Source of the DNA: Microbacterium invictum
GTDB lineage: Bacteria > Actinomycetota > Actinomycetes > Actinomycetales > Microbacteriaceae
Length of the DNA stretch: 64,000 nt
NCBI RefSeq assembly: GCF_014197265.1
Contig: NZ_JACIFH010000001.1
Coordinates: forward strand, 2,976,001 to 3,040,000
Reading direction: 5' to 3'
A program made the position numbers and the translations under genes. The notes under the pieces were generated by a model. The model saw only the letters and a program-made list of their open reading frames with translations. It searched no databases and was not told the DNA's origin. Each line of letters opens with the position of its first letter. Position 1 is the first letter of the stretch. Shown here in pieces: positions 37,017-45,925 of the stretch.

Positions 37017-40000
37017 ATGCACCGCAACGACAGACTCACCCTCCAGCGCATCGACCGGCTCGCCCGCGACCGGCTCGGTCCGGCGCTGCACCGGGCTGCC
37101 GTGCCGCTGACGATCACGGCGTGGGAGGTCCCCGGCGAGCCGGTTCCGTTCGCCGAGGCCGTCACGCAGGACTACACGCCGTTCGCGGTCCGGGGATCCT
37201 GGGGCCGCCCGTGGGGCACGGTGTGGTTCCACGTGACCGGCGCGGTGCCCACCGAATGGCGGGGGGTGGATGCCGCGGAGGTCGAGCTGCGGGTCGATCT
37301 GGGCTTCGACGATTCGGCACCCGGATTCCAAGCCGAGGCCCTCGTCTACCGTCCGGACGGGTCGATCGTGAAGGCGATCGAACCGCGCAATGCGACCGTG
37401 CCCGTCGACGCGGGCACCGTCGACCTGTACATCGAGGCCGCCGGCAACCCGAGCGTCGCGGGCACGTTCACGTTCGCGCCCACGCCGCTCGGCGACCTCG
37501 CGACCGCGGGGACCGATCCGATCTATCGCCTCGACGTCCTCGACCTCGCACTCCGTGACATCGAGGTGTGGGAGCTGGCGCAGGACATCTGGACCCTTCG
37601 CGGTCTCGTCGACGAGCTCGAGCCCGACCGCACCCGGCATGCGCGGGTGATCGCGGCGCTGGGTCGCGCCGTCGACGCCCTCGACCCCGAAGACGTGGCC
37701 GGCACGGCTGCGGCGGCCCGCGCGGAGCTGGTCGACGTGCTGGCGGCGCCGGCACCGGCATCCACTCATCTGATCACGGCCGTCGGCCACGCCCACATCG
37801 ACTCGGCCTGGCTGTGGCCCACGCGCGAGACGGTGCGCAAGGTCGCGAGGACCTTCGCGAACGTGCTCGACCTCATCGACCGTGATGAGGAGTTCGTCTT
37901 CGCGGCCTCGTCGGCGCAGCAGTACGCCTGGCTCAAGGAGTTCTACCCCGACCTGTTCGCGCGCGTGCGCGATGCCGTCGCGGCCGGACGCTTCGTCCCG
38001 GTCGGAGGGATGTGGGTCGAGTCCGACACCAACATGCCCGGCTCTGAGGCGCTTGCGCGGCAGTTCGTCGAGGGCAAGCGCTTCTTCCTCGAGGAGTTCG
38101 GCGTCGAGCCGCTCGAGGTCTGGCTGCCCGACTCGTTCGGCTATTCCGCGGCGCTGCCCCAGATCATCGTCGCTGCCGGGTCGCGCTGGTTCCTGACGCA
38201 GAAGATCTCGTGGAACGAGACGAACCGGATGCCGCACCACAGCTTCCTCTGGGAGGGGATCGACGGCACGCGCGTGTTCACGCACTTCCCGCCGGTCGAC
38301 ACCTACAACTCTGAGCTGTCGGCGGCGGAGCTCGCCCGGGCCGAGCGCCAGTTCGGCGAGAAGGCGCACGCCTCGCATTCGCTCGTGCCGTTCGGCTGGG
38401 GCGACGGGGGCGGCGGACCGACCCGAGAGATGATCGCCGCCGCACGGCGCACCGCCGACCTCGAGGGGTCACCCAAGGTGCGGCTCGGATCGCCGGCGCA
38501 GTTCTTCGCAGACGCCGAGACGGAATACGCGAACCCGCCGATCTGGTCGGGCGAGCTCTACCTCGAGTACCACCGCGGCACCTACAGCGCGCAGGCGCGC
38601 ACCAAGCGCGGCAACCGGCGCAGCGAGCACCTGCTGCGCGCCGCCGAGCTGTGGGCGACACTGGCGACCGTCCGCGCCGGGTCCGACTACCCGGCCGAGC
38701 GGCTGCGCCGGCTGTGGCAGAACGTGCTGCTGTTGCAGTTCCACGACATCCTGCCGGGCACCTCGATCGCGTGGGTGCATCGGGAGGCCGAGCGCGATTA
38801 TGCCGGCATCGCGCAGGAGCTGACCGAGATCATCGACGACGCGGTGGGGACGCTCGTCGGGGAGGGGGAGCGGGAGCTGGCGGTCAACGCCGCGCCCGTT
38901 CCACTGGGGGGAGCGCCCGCACTGGGTGCCGGTGTCGCCGGGGGGACGACGCCGGTGCCCGTGCGGGCGTCCGGAGACAGCTGGGTGTTCGCGCACCCGC
39001 GGGTGACCTGGACGCTCGATCGGCGCGGCGTCGTGGTCGGCGCGCACGATCACATCGCCGACCGTGAGCTCGTCGCGCGCGGTGGAGCCACCGGCATCCT
39101 GCAGCTGTTCCGTGACACTCCGCGCGAGTGGGATGCCTGGAACATCGACGCCGAGGACGGCGCGCTGGGCGTCGAGCTGCTCGATGCCGAGTCGGTGGCG
39201 GTGACCGGTGACGGTGCCGGGATCCTCGTGCGGCGCGCGTTCGGGTCGTCGCGGATCGAGCAGGAGTTCCGCGTCGACGCGGAGACCGGCGCACTCGACA
39301 TCACCGTGCGCGCAGACTGGCGCGAGCGGCAGAAGATGCTGAAGCTCGCGTTCCCGCTGCGGGTGCGAGCCGAGCGGGCCCAGTCCGAAACCCAGTTCGG
39401 CCACGTCTCACGGCTGATCCACGCGAACACGTCCTGGGATGCCGCCAAGTTCGAGACCGTCGCGCACCGCTGGCTGCGGTTGGCCGAGGGGGACTACGGC
39501 GTCAGCGTCGCGAACGACGCCAGCTACGGGCACGACGTGCAGCACGGCGCGGGTGTGGGCGGCGGCACCGAGACCGTCGCGAGGGTCACGCTCGTGCGGG
39601 CGCCGCTGTTCCCCGATCCGGGGGCCGATCAGGGCGCGCACGAGTTCCGGGTGTCGCTGCTGCCGGGCGCGGATGTCGCCGAGGCGATCGCGCACGGGTT
39701 CCGGCTCAACCTGCCGGTGCTCTCGGTGCGCGGCGGCTCGGCGATCGAGCCGGCTCTGGTGGTGTCGGACCGCGGCGTCGTGATCGAAGCCGTGAAGCTC
39801 GCCGACGACGGGTCGGGCGATGTCATCGTCCGGCTCTACGAAGCACTCGGCGCGCGACGCACCGCGACCCTGCGCCCGGGCTTCGACGTCACGGGTGCGC
39901 AGCAGGTCGACCTGCTCGAACGCGCCGTCACCGGCGAGGTGATCGCAGGGGTGGATGCCGGGGTGCTGCGTCTGCAGCTGCGAGCCTTCGAACTCACGAC

Positions 40001-40025
40001 GTTGCGCCTGCGCCCGCGCCGCTGA
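37017..40025 (+). CDS. Alpha-mannosidase, glycoside hydrolase family 38
   Basis: This large cytoplasmic enzyme (1002 aa, normal for bacterial GH38) has no signal peptide. Metal-site motif GHAHIDSAWLWP lies at about residue 256, the nucleophile Asp in WLPDSFGYS at about 372, and FGWGDGGGGPT and LLLQFHDILPGTSI further on, followed by the beta-sandwich C-terminal half. It would cleave alpha-mannosides brought in by the preceding importer. The module (32495-40025) splits the pca genes into two parts and is unrelated to aromatic catabolism, which suggests separate acquisition. N-glycan or plant mannoside fragments are possible substrates. Confidence 0.92.
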   Translation: MHRNDRLTLQRIDRLARDRLGPALHRAAVPLTITAWEVPGEPVPFAEAVTQDYTPFAVRGSWGRPWGTVWFHVTGAVPTEWRGVDAAEVELRVDLGFDDSAPGFQAEALVYRPDGSIVKAIEPRNATVPVDAGTVDLYIEAAGNPSVAGTFTFAPTPLGDLATAGTDPIYRLDVLDLALRDIEVWELAQDIWTLRGLVDELEPDRTRHARVIAALGRAVDALDPEDVAGTAAAARAELVDVLAAPAPASTHLITAVGHAHIDSAWLWPTRETVRKVARTFANVLDLIDRDEEFVFAASSAQQYAWLKEFYPDLFARVRDAVAAGRFVPVGGMWVESDTNMPGSEALARQFVEGKRFFLEEFGVEPLEVWLPDSFGYSAALPQIIVAAGSRWFLTQKISWNETNRMPHHSFLWEGIDGTRVFTHFPPVDTYNSELSAAELARAERQFGEKAHASHSLVPFGWGDGGGGPTREMIAAARRTADLEGSPKVRLGSPAQFFADAETEYANPPIWSGELYLEYHRGTYSAQARTKRGNRRSEHLLRAAELWATLATVRAGSDYPAERLRRLWQNVLLLQFHDILPGTSIAWVHREAERDYAGIAQELTEIIDDAVGTLVGEGERELAVNAAPVPLGGAPALGAGVAGGTTPVPVRASGDSWVFAHPRVTWTLDRRGVVVGAHDHIADRELVARGGATGILQLFRDTPREWDAWNIDAEDGALGVELLDAESVAVTGDGAGILVRRAFGSSRIEQEFRVDAETGALDITVRADWRERQKMLKLAFPLRVRAERAQSETQFGHVSRLIHANTSWDAAKFETVAHRWLRLAEGDYGVSVANDASYGHDVQHGAGVGGGTETVARVTLVRAPLFPDPGADQGAHEFRVSLLPGADVAEAIAHGFRLNLPVLSVRGGSAIEPALVVSDRGVVIEAVKLADDGSGDVIVRLYEALGARRTATLRPGFDVTGAQQVDLLERAVTGEVIAGVDAGVLRLQLRAFELTTLRLRPRR

Positions 40026-40256
40026 CCGCGCCCGCGCCGCGCCCGCGCCGCTGAGGGCGCCCGCGCTCGCCGCTGACCGCGCCCGCTGACCGCGCCCGCG
40101 CCGCTGAGGGCGCCCGCCGCCGCCGCCCGCGCTCGCCGCCGCCCGCGCCGCCCGCGCTCGCCGCCGCCCGCGCCCGCTGACCGCGCCCGCGCCGCTGACC
40201 GCGCCCGCCGCCGCCCGCGCTCGCCGCCGCCCGCGCCGCTGACCGCGCCCTCAGCC
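40026..40256. repeat. Low-complexity GC repeat
   Basis: This is an irregular array of CCGCGCCCG, CCGCTGA and CGCCCGC units, nearly pure G+C, between the convergent mannosidase and mobA genes. GCGCCGCTGA recurs at irregular intervals. It is open in a leftward frame that continues the corrected mobA frame, but the composition gives no support for real coding. It may be prone to slippage or assembly error. Confidence 0.7.
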
Positions 40257-40325
40257 GCGAGAGAACAACTCCCCGCCGAGAGAACGGGGTTCAACCGTTC
40301 TCTCGGCGCCGAACTGTTCTCTCAC
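40257..40325. repeat. Nested palindromic element, copy 2 (19-bp period)
   Basis: GAGAGAAC at 40259 and 40278 and GTTCTCTC at 40297 and 40316 are spaced by exactly 19 bp, as in the copy at 12665-12733. The third spacer begins GGCGCCG in both copies and the first begins AACT in both. It lies at the 3' end of mobA and after the mannosidase, where a two-way terminator would be expected. Two copies 27.6 kb apart argue for a dispersed element. Confidence 0.8.
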
Positions 40326-42235
40326 CGGGAGGGAGGGGGCGGCGGCGCTGGGGGAGCATGCTCTGGGCGAAGAAGTCGGTGAGCTCTTCGCGCGCGGTCA
40401 GCGGCAGGATGTGCGCGACGTAGTGGTCGGGACGGACGATCACGAGCGCGCCGCCGCGGTCGACGCCGCGGGCCCTCGAAGATGTCGTCGTCCGGAAGCG
40501 TCGCGTACACCTTCTCGTAGTCGCGCACCTGGAAGGGGCCGACCCGGGGGAAGAAGACCTCCGGCGCGTCGGTGATCTGCACGTCGTCGAGCGGCTGCTG
40601 GTAGATCACCTTCACGTCGAAGACGCTGTCGATGTCGGTCCCCGCCGGCGTGAACCGGGTGATGGGGGAGTCGGGCGCGGTCGCGGCCCATTCTGCCCAG
40701 TCGCGCAGCGGCGACGGGTCGGTAGGGGCCGCAGTATCGGCGAAGGCGTAGATGCGCCAGCGGCCGTCGGCGCGATGGTGGTGGCCGATGTGCACGGGGT
40801 TGCTATCGCCGACGCGGGTGACCTTGGCGGACTTGAAGCGCTTGCCGATGGGGAACCCGGCCGCGAGATCCTGGTGCGTCTTCTCGCCCGTGATCGGCGA
40901 CGGCTGGTACTCGGTCATGAACCCGGCGGGGAACTCGGCGGTGCGCGTGTAGAACTCGGCGAGCTCGGTGGGGCTGTCGAAGTCCTCGGGCTTGCGGGCC
41001 ATGAGTGCCGACCACTCACGATCGAAGTCGATCAGGTTCTGGGCGATCACCTGCCGCTCGCCCGAGTAGGTGGACAGCAACGAAGCGGGGCTGCGGCCTT
41101 CGAGTACCTGTCCGAGCTTCCAGCCGAGGTTGAAGCCGTCCTGCATCGACACGTTCATGCCCTGCCCGGCCTTCGCGCTGTGCGTGTGGCACGCGTCGCC
41201 GGCGATGAATACGCGCGGGTCGCGCGTGCCGGTCTCCGCGATGGACACGTCGTCGAACTTGTCGGTGACGCGGTGGCCGACCTCGTAGACGCTGTGCCAC
41301 GCGACGTTGCGCACCTCGAGGGTGTACGGGGCGATGATGCGGTTCGCCTTGGCGACGATCGCGTCGAACGGCGTGGTGCGCACCTTGCCGTGATCGTCGT
41401 CGGGCACCTCACCCAGGTCGACGTACATGCGGAACAGGTAGCCACCCTCACGGGGGATGAGCAGGATGCTGCCCTCGTCGTGCGACTGGATCGCGCACTT
41501 GGTGCGGATGTCGGGGAAGTCGGTGTCGGCCAGGATGTCCATCACGCCCCAGGCGTGGTACGACACGGCGCCGACGTGTTTGCGGCCGATCGCCTCGCGC
41601 ACGCGGCTGCGCGCGCCATCGCAGCCGACGACGTACTTGGCGCGGACGACACGCTCTTCGCCTTCCCCCTCGCCCGCGCTGCGTCGCAGGGTCACGCGCA
41701 CCGGGTGCTCACCGGACTCGGCGACCTGCAGCGTCACGAACTCCCAGCCGAAGTCCGGCTTCACGCGGGCCGGGCCGTTCGCGGCCGACTCGGCGAAGTA
41801 GTCGAGCACCCGCGCCTGGTTGACGATCAGATGCGGGAACTCGCTGACCCCGGCCGGGTCGTCCTTCTCGCGGGCGGTGCGGACGATGCTCGACGGGTCG
41901 GCCGGGTCGGGAGACCAGAAGTTCATCGACGTGAGCCAGAACGCCTCCGAGACGATGCGCTCGGCGAACCCGAACGCCTGGAACGTCTCGACGCTGCGGG
42001 CCTGGATGCCATCGGCCTGTCCGATCTCGAGTCGGCCGCCGCGGCGCTCGACCAGGCGCGTCGTGATACTCGGGAACTGGGCGAGCTGCGCGGCCAGGAG
42101 CATGCCGGCCGGTCCCGAGCCGACGATCAGGACGTCCGTCTCGCCGGGGAGCTCTTCCGGCCGGTCGAGCCCGGTACCGGCCGCCGCCTGGACGCGCGGG
42201 TCGCCGGACACGTAGCCGTGATGGTGGAACTGCAT
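40322..42235 (-). CDS. mobA: 3-hydroxybenzoate 4-monooxygenase, C-terminus frameshifted
   Basis: This FAD-dependent aromatic hydroxylase of the phenol-hydroxylase branch converts 3-hydroxybenzoate to protocatechuate. The start MQFHHHGYVSGDP, GSGPAGMLLAAQLAQFP, ELGQADGI-like segment, GDACHTHSAKAGQGMN and the C-terminal thioredoxin-like part IDSVFDVKVIYQQPL match Comamonas MobA. After DDDIFE the reading frame turns into an Arg/Pro-rich tail. Removing one C from CCC at 40473-40475 restores ARGVDRGGALVIVRPDHYVA and LPLTAREELTDFFAQSML, the family ending. So there is a one-base insertion or a sequence error. The restored frame has no stop at the expected place, so a second change in the C-rich stretch before 40322 is likely. 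ATG 42235 is preceded by GAGAGGA. Confidence 0.82.
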   Translation of the reverse strand: MQFHHHGYVSGDPRVQAAAGTGLDRPEELPGETDVLIVGSGPAGMLLAAQLAQFPSITTRLVERRGGRLEIGQADGIQARSVETFQAFGFAERIVSEAFWLTSMNFWSPDPADPSSIVRTAREKDDPAGVSEFPHLIVNQARVLDYFAESAANGPARVKPDFGWEFVTLQVAESGEHPVRVTLRRSAGEGEGEERVVRAKYVVGCDGARSRVREAIGRKHVGAVSYHAWGVMDILADTDFPDIRTKCAIQSHDEGSILLIPREGGYLFRMYVDLGEVPDDDHGKVRTTPFDAIVAKANRIIAPYTLEVRNVAWHSVYEVGHRVTDKFDDVSIAETGTRDPRVFIAGDACHTHSAKAGQGMNVSMQDGFNLGWKLGQVLEGRSPASLLSTYSGERQVIAQNLIDFDREWSALMARKPEDFDSPTELAEFYTRTAEFPAGFMTEYQPSPITGEKTHQDLAAGFPIGKRFKSAKVTRVGDSNPVHIGHHHRADGRWRIYAFADTAAPTDPSPLRDWAEWAATAPDSPITRFTPAGTDIDSVFDVKVIYQQPLDDVQITDAPEVFFPRVGPFQVRDYEKVYATLPDDDIFEGPRRRPRRRARDRPSRPLRRAHPAADRARRAHRLLRPEHAPPAPPPPPSR

Positions 42236-42292
42236 CGTCTTCGATCCTCTCCCCGACGGCATCGTCGGGAGCTTGACGGAGAAGCAGAACCC

Positions 42293-42307
42293 GTTCTATA
42301 TTCGAAC
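42293..42307. promoter_or_regulatory. Palindrome, candidate IclR operator 1 (mobA/iclR)
   Basis: GTTC (42293-42296), 7 nt, GAAC (42304-42307) form a perfect inverted repeat in an AT-rich core (TATATTC) between the divergent mobA and iclR genes. GTTC/GAAC half-sites are typical for IclR regulators of aromatic pathways. Confidence 0.5.
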
Positions 42308-42310
42308 TGG

Positions 42311-42329
42311 CTGTTCTACTATTGGACAG
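42311..42329. promoter_or_regulatory. Palindrome, candidate IclR operator 2 (mobA/iclR)
   Basis: CTGTTC, 7 nt, GGACAG is a 19-bp inverted repeat with one mismatched pair, 3 nt after operator 1. It has the same TGTTC-N7-G(A/G)ACA form as the site before pcaI at 43287, suggesting one regulator for both. Confidence 0.5.
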
Positions 42330-42430
42330 ATCGTATACGAAGTGGCGCACCCCGCGCAAGGGCCGCGCTGCGCGCGAGAGGACCCGCAGCCATGGCCGGC
42401 ACGGCCGGGGCGGGCGGCGCTGGAGGGCCC

Positions 42431-43141
42431 ATGGCGACAGCACGCGAGACGACGCCGGCATCGCAGACGCTGAGCCGCGGCATCCGGATCCTCGAGATCC
42501 TCGCCGACGCCCGCGAGCCCCTCTCGATCGACGACGTCGCCCGGCGCCTCGAGGTGCACCGCTCCATCGCCTACCGGCTGCTGCGCACGCTCGAAGACCA
42601 CGGGCTCGTCCTCCGTGACTCCGCCGGACGCGTCTCGCTCGGCGGGCGGATGGCCGCGCTCGCCGCCGGGGTCGCCGCCGATCTGCAGGCCGAGGCGCTG
42701 CCCGAACTGACCACCATCGCCAACGAACTCGGCGCGACCTGCTTTCTCGGGGTACTCGACCGCGACCAGTGCATCACGCTCGCGAGCATCGAGCCCCGCC
42801 ATGCCGTCGCCTCGGTCGCGCAACGGCCCGGGGCCCAGCACCCGGTGACGGTGGGGGCGCCCGGCAAGGCGATCCTGGCGCAGCTGCCCGAGGGCGAGTG
42901 GCCGGCGGGAGTGTCGGAGCGCCTGCGCGCCGAGGTTGCCGAGGTGAGCGGGCGCGGCTACGCGACCAGCCACGACGAGGTGATTCCGACCGTGCGGGCC
43001 GTGGCGGTGCCGCTCGCCGTGCGGGGGCGCCGGCCGGCCGCGCTCGCGGTCGTCTATGTCGACCCGTCGCACGAGCCCGCCGCCATCGCCGAGCGTCTCG
43101 CGCGGTCGGCCTCGGTGATTCGCGAGGCCCTCGGCGGCTGA
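42431..43141 (+). CDS. IclR-family regulator, divergent from mobA
   Basis: The protein (236 aa) has an N-terminal winged helix (LSRGIRILEILADAREPL, then HRSIAYRLLRTLEDHGLV) and an IclR effector domain with VLDRDQCITLASIEPRH and TVGAPGKAIL. I chose ATG 42431 because GGAGGG precedes it; a start at 42392 would add a Gly/Ala-rich stretch. It shares the operator-rich spacer with mobA and so probably responds to 3-hydroxybenzoate, perhaps also to pathway products through the pcaI site. Confidence 0.85.
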   Translation: MATARETTPASQTLSRGIRILEILADAREPLSIDDVARRLEVHRSIAYRLLRTLEDHGLVLRDSAGRVSLGGRMAALAAGVAADLQAEALPELTTIANELGATCFLGVLDRDQCITLASIEPRHAVASVAQRPGAQHPVTVGAPGKAILAQLPEGEWPAGVSERLRAEVAEVSGRGYATSHDEVIPTVRAVAVPLAVRGRRPAALAVVYVDPSHEPAAIAERLARSASVIREALGG

Positions 43142-43286
43142 CGCGCGCGGCGCTCGTGCCGATGTCGAGATCCACAGATCGTCGCTCGGGCCGGCCCGTG
43201 GTGGAGATTCGCGCTCTCGACCGGCCGGGCAGATGGCTGTGGCGCCGACGCCCATGTCGGGGTACTCTGGTCACAGAACGGACAAC

Positions 43287-43303
43287 TGTTCGCACAGCGA
43301 ACA
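43287..43303 (+). promoter_or_regulatory. Perfect 17-bp palindrome, candidate operator of pcaIJF
   Basis: TGTTCGC (43287-43293), ACA, GCGAACA (43297-43303) is a perfect inverted repeat ending just before the GGAGG ribosome site of pcaI. A second, overlapping dyad (GGACA-AC-TGTTC) lies immediately upstream. Bound protein here would block transcription start or elongation. The binder is likely the IclR protein at 42431 or the PcaR-like one at 46663. Confidence 0.6.
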
Positions 43304-43315
43304 TTGGAGGCGTGC

Positions 43316-44092
43316 GTGATCGACAAGACCGTAACGAGTGTCGAGGAGGCCGTCGCCGGCATCCCCGACGGGGCAACCGTCATGATCGGCGGCTTCGGCC
43401 GCGCCGGTCAGCCCGTCGAGCTGATCGACGCGCTCATCGCGCAGGGTGCGACGGGCCTCACGATCGTGAACAACAACGCCGGCAACGGCGACACGGGGCT
43501 CGCCGCCCTCCTCGCGAAGAAGCGGGTGCGCCGCATCATCTGCTCGTTCCCGCGGCAGCATGACTCATGGGTGTTCGACGGCCTCTACCGTGCCGGCGAG
43601 ATCGAGCTCGAAATCGTGCCGCAGGGCAATCTGGCCGAGCGCATCCGCGCTGCCGGGGCCGGCATCGGAGCGTTCTTCTCGCCCACCGGTGTGGGCACTG
43701 AACTGGCCGAGGGCAAGGAGTCGCGCGAGATCGACGGCCGCCAGTACGTGCTCGAGTACCCGATCAAGGCCGACTTCGCGCTGATCTCGGCGTACCGGGG
43801 CGACCGCTGGGGCAACCTCGTGTTCCGCGAGACGGCGCGCAACTTCGGGCCGATCATGGCCACGGCGGCGGCGACCACGGTCGTGCAGGTCGACGAGGTC
43901 GTCCCGCTCGGCGCAATCGATCCCGAGACCGTCGTCACCCCCGGGATCTTCGTCGACCGCGTCGTCGCGGTCGGCGAGCGGGCTTGGCTGACGGGCGGCG
44001 AGTTCGTCGGCGGCGTCGACATCGAGGGACGCCCGGCATCGGCATCCACCACGGCACCGGCATCCACCACGACGACGGAGGCAGACCAGTGA
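43316..44092 (+). CDS. pcaI: 3-oxoadipate CoA-transferase, subunit A
   Basis: This alpha subunit of the succinyl-CoA:3-oxoadipate CoA-transferase (258 aa) has DGATVMIGGFGRAGQPVELIDAL, VNNNAGNGDTGLAALL and YRGDRWGNLVFR as family segments. The start is GTG 43316 with GGAGG 5 nt upstream. The last 20 residues form an Ala/Ser/Thr tail (ASASTTAPASTTTT) written by repeats of GGCATCCACC; this tail is absent from the core fold. The stop overlaps the pcaJ GTG by 4 nt. It converts 3-oxoadipate to 3-oxoadipyl-CoA with PcaJ. Confidence 0.92.
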   Translation: MIDKTVTSVEEAVAGIPDGATVMIGGFGRAGQPVELIDALIAQGATGLTIVNNNAGNGDTGLAALLAKKRVRRIICSFPRQHDSWVFDGLYRAGEIELEIVPQGNLAERIRAAGAGIGAFFSPTGVGTELAEGKESREIDGRQYVLEYPIKADFALISAYRGDRWGNLVFRETARNFGPIMATAAATTVVQVDEVVPLGAIDPETVVTPGIFVDRVVAVGERAWLTGGEFVGGVDIEGRPASASTTAPASTTTTEADQ

Positions 44093-44754
44093 CCCGCATC
44101 AGCCGTGACGACCTGGCCGCGCGCATCGCCGCGGACATCCCCGAGGGCTCGTTCGTGAACCTGGGCATCGGGGCGCCGACGAAGGTCGCCAACTACCTGC
44201 CCGATGACCTCGAGATCATCCTGCACACAGAGAACGGACTGCTCGGCATGGGCGCCGCTCCCGAGCCGGGCAAGATCGACCCCGACCTCATCAACGCCGG
44301 CAAGCAGCCGGTCACCGCGCTGCCCGGCGCCGCGTACTTCCACCACGCCGACTCGTTCGCGATGATGCGCGGCGGTCACCTCGACGTGTGCGTCCTCGGC
44401 GCGTTCCAGGTCGCGCAGAACGGCGACCTCGCCAACTGGTCGACCGGTGCGCCCGGCGCGATCCCCGCCGTCGGCGGCGCGATGGACCTCGCGATCGGTG
44501 CCAAGAACGTGTACGTGATGACCGACCTGCTCACCAAGACCGGCGAGTCCAAGCTCGTCGCATCGTGCACCTACCCGCTCACCGGTGTCGGTTGCGTCAC
44601 CCGCGTCTACACCGACCACGCCGTGTTCGATGTCACGCCCGACGGCTTCGCGGTGCGCGAGGCGTTCGGCGACAACACGGTCACCTCGCTGAGCGAGCTG
44701 ACCGGCCTGAGGCTGATGGATGCCGCGGCCGCGGCATCCGGAACGGAGAACTGA
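44089..44754 (+). CDS. pcaJ: 3-oxoadipate CoA-transferase, subunit B
   Basis: The beta subunit (221 aa) carries the catalytic Glu in HTENGLLGMG, preceded by NLGIGAPTKVANYL. GGHLDVCVLGAFQV and GAMDLAIGAKNVYVMTDLL are further family segments. The start is GTG, inside the pcaI stop; the end is 1 nt before the pcaF ATG. It works as a dimer with PcaI in the penultimate step of the beta-ketoadipate pathway. Confidence 0.94.
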   Translation: MTRISRDDLAARIAADIPEGSFVNLGIGAPTKVANYLPDDLEIILHTENGLLGMGAAPEPGKIDPDLINAGKQPVTALPGAAYFHHADSFAMMRGGHLDVCVLGAFQVAQNGDLANWSTGAPGAIPAVGGAMDLAIGAKNVYVMTDLLTKTGESKLVASCTYPLTGVGCVTRVYTDHAVFDVTPDGFAVREAFGDNTVTSLSELTGLRLMDAAAAASGTEN

Positions 44755-44755
44755 C

Positions 44756-45925
44756 ATGACCGCCTCCTTCGTCTACGACGCCGTCCGCACACCGTTCGGA
44801 CGGGCCGGGGGCGCCCTGTCCGGCATCCGTCCCGATGATCTGGCCGCGCTCGTCATGAAGGCGACCGTCGAGCGCACCGGTCTCGACCCGGCGCGCATCG
44901 ACGACGTCATCTTCGGCGACGCCAACCAGGCCGGCGAAGACAACCGCAACGTCGCGCGGTTCGGTGCGCTGCTGGCGGGCTTTCCGACGAGCGTGACCGG
45001 TGTCACGGTGAACCGGCTGTGCGCATCGTCGGTCGAGGCCGTCGTACAGGGCTCGCGGGCGATCGAGGCCGGCGATGCCGACATCATCCTGGCCGGCGGC
45101 GTCGAGTCGATGAGCCGGGCCCCGTTCGTGGTCGAGAAGTCGGCCAAGCCGTGGCCGGCCACCGGCAACCAGACGATGTGGAACACGTCGATCGGCTGGC
45201 GCATGGTCAACAAGGCGCTGCCGCAGCACTGGACGATCAGCAACGGCGAATCGGCCGAGAAGGTCGCCCGCGAGTGGGGGATCAGCCGCGAGGCGCAGGA
45301 TGCGTTCGCGGTGCGCTCGCACGACCTGGCCGCGAAGGCATGGGCCGACGGTGTCTACGACGGCGAGATCGTGCAGGTGCCCGGTGCCGAGCTGGCGCGT
45401 GACGAGGGCATCCGCGACGGGTCGACCGTCGAGAAGCTGGCGGGCCTGAGAGCATTGTTCGCCGAGGACGGCACCGTCACCGCCGGCAATTCGTCGTCGA
45501 TCAACGACGGCGCCTCGGCGGTGCTGCTGGGCGGCGAGGGCGCGATCGACGCCGAGCCGCTGGCGCGGATCGTGTCGCGTGCCACGCACGGCGTCGACCC
45601 GGATGTCTTCCCGCTCGCCCCGATCGAGGCGGCCAACAAGGCCCTCGCCCGCGCCGGCAGAACGTGGGACGACGTGGACTTCGTCGAGCTCAACGAGGCC
45701 TTCGCCTCGCAGGCGCTCGCGGACATCTCCGGCTGGGAGGGACTCGACCCCGAGAAGGTCAACATCCACGGCGGGGCCCTGGCGATCGGTCACCCGCTCG
45801 GCGCCTCGGGGGGACGGATCATCGGCCACGCCGCGCACGAGCTGGCCCGTCGCGGCGGCGGTGTTGCGGTCGCCGCGATCTGCATCGGCGTCGGCCAGGG
45901 CATGGCCGTCGTCCTCGAGCGGTAG
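44756..45925 (+). CDS. pcaF: 3-oxoadipyl-CoA thiolase
   Basis: This thiolase (389 aa) splits 3-oxoadipyl-CoA to succinyl-CoA and acetyl-CoA, ending the pathway. The nucleophilic Cys is in NRLCASSVEA (residue 89), the His in GGALAIGHPLGASGGR and the second Cys in CIGVGQGMA near the end. AVRTPFGRAGGALSGIRPDDL is the PcaF-type N-terminus. The ATG at 44756 follows the pcaJ stop by one base. Its stop codon lies within the palindrome that probably serves as vapBC operator. Confidence 0.94.
   Translation: MTASFVYDAVRTPFGRAGGALSGIRPDDLAALVMKATVERTGLDPARIDDVIFGDANQAGEDNRNVARFGALLAGFPTSVTGVTVNRLCASSVEAVVQGSRAIEAGDADIILAGGVESMSRAPFVVEKSAKPWPATGNQTMWNTSIGWRMVNKALPQHWTISNGESAEKVAREWGISREAQDAFAVRSHDLAAKAWADGVYDGEIVQVPGAELARDEGIRDGSTVEKLAGLRALFAEDGTVTAGNSSSINDGASAVLLGGEGAIDAEPLARIVSRATHGVDPDVFPLAPIEAANKALARAGRTWDDVDFVELNEAFASQALADISGWEGLDPEKVNIHGGALAIGHPLGASGGRIIGHAAHELARRGGGVAVAAICIGVGQGMAVVLER

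Noticed and set aside
39836..40294. 152-codon minus frame over the GC repeat
   Set aside because: The peptide is Arg/Gly/Ala low complexity and overlaps the mannosidase end. It matters only as the continuation of the corrected mobA frame.
40775..43141. 788-codon open frame on the plus strand
   Set aside because: Only its last 236 codons (from 42431) are a real IclR gene. The rest is antisense to mobA.
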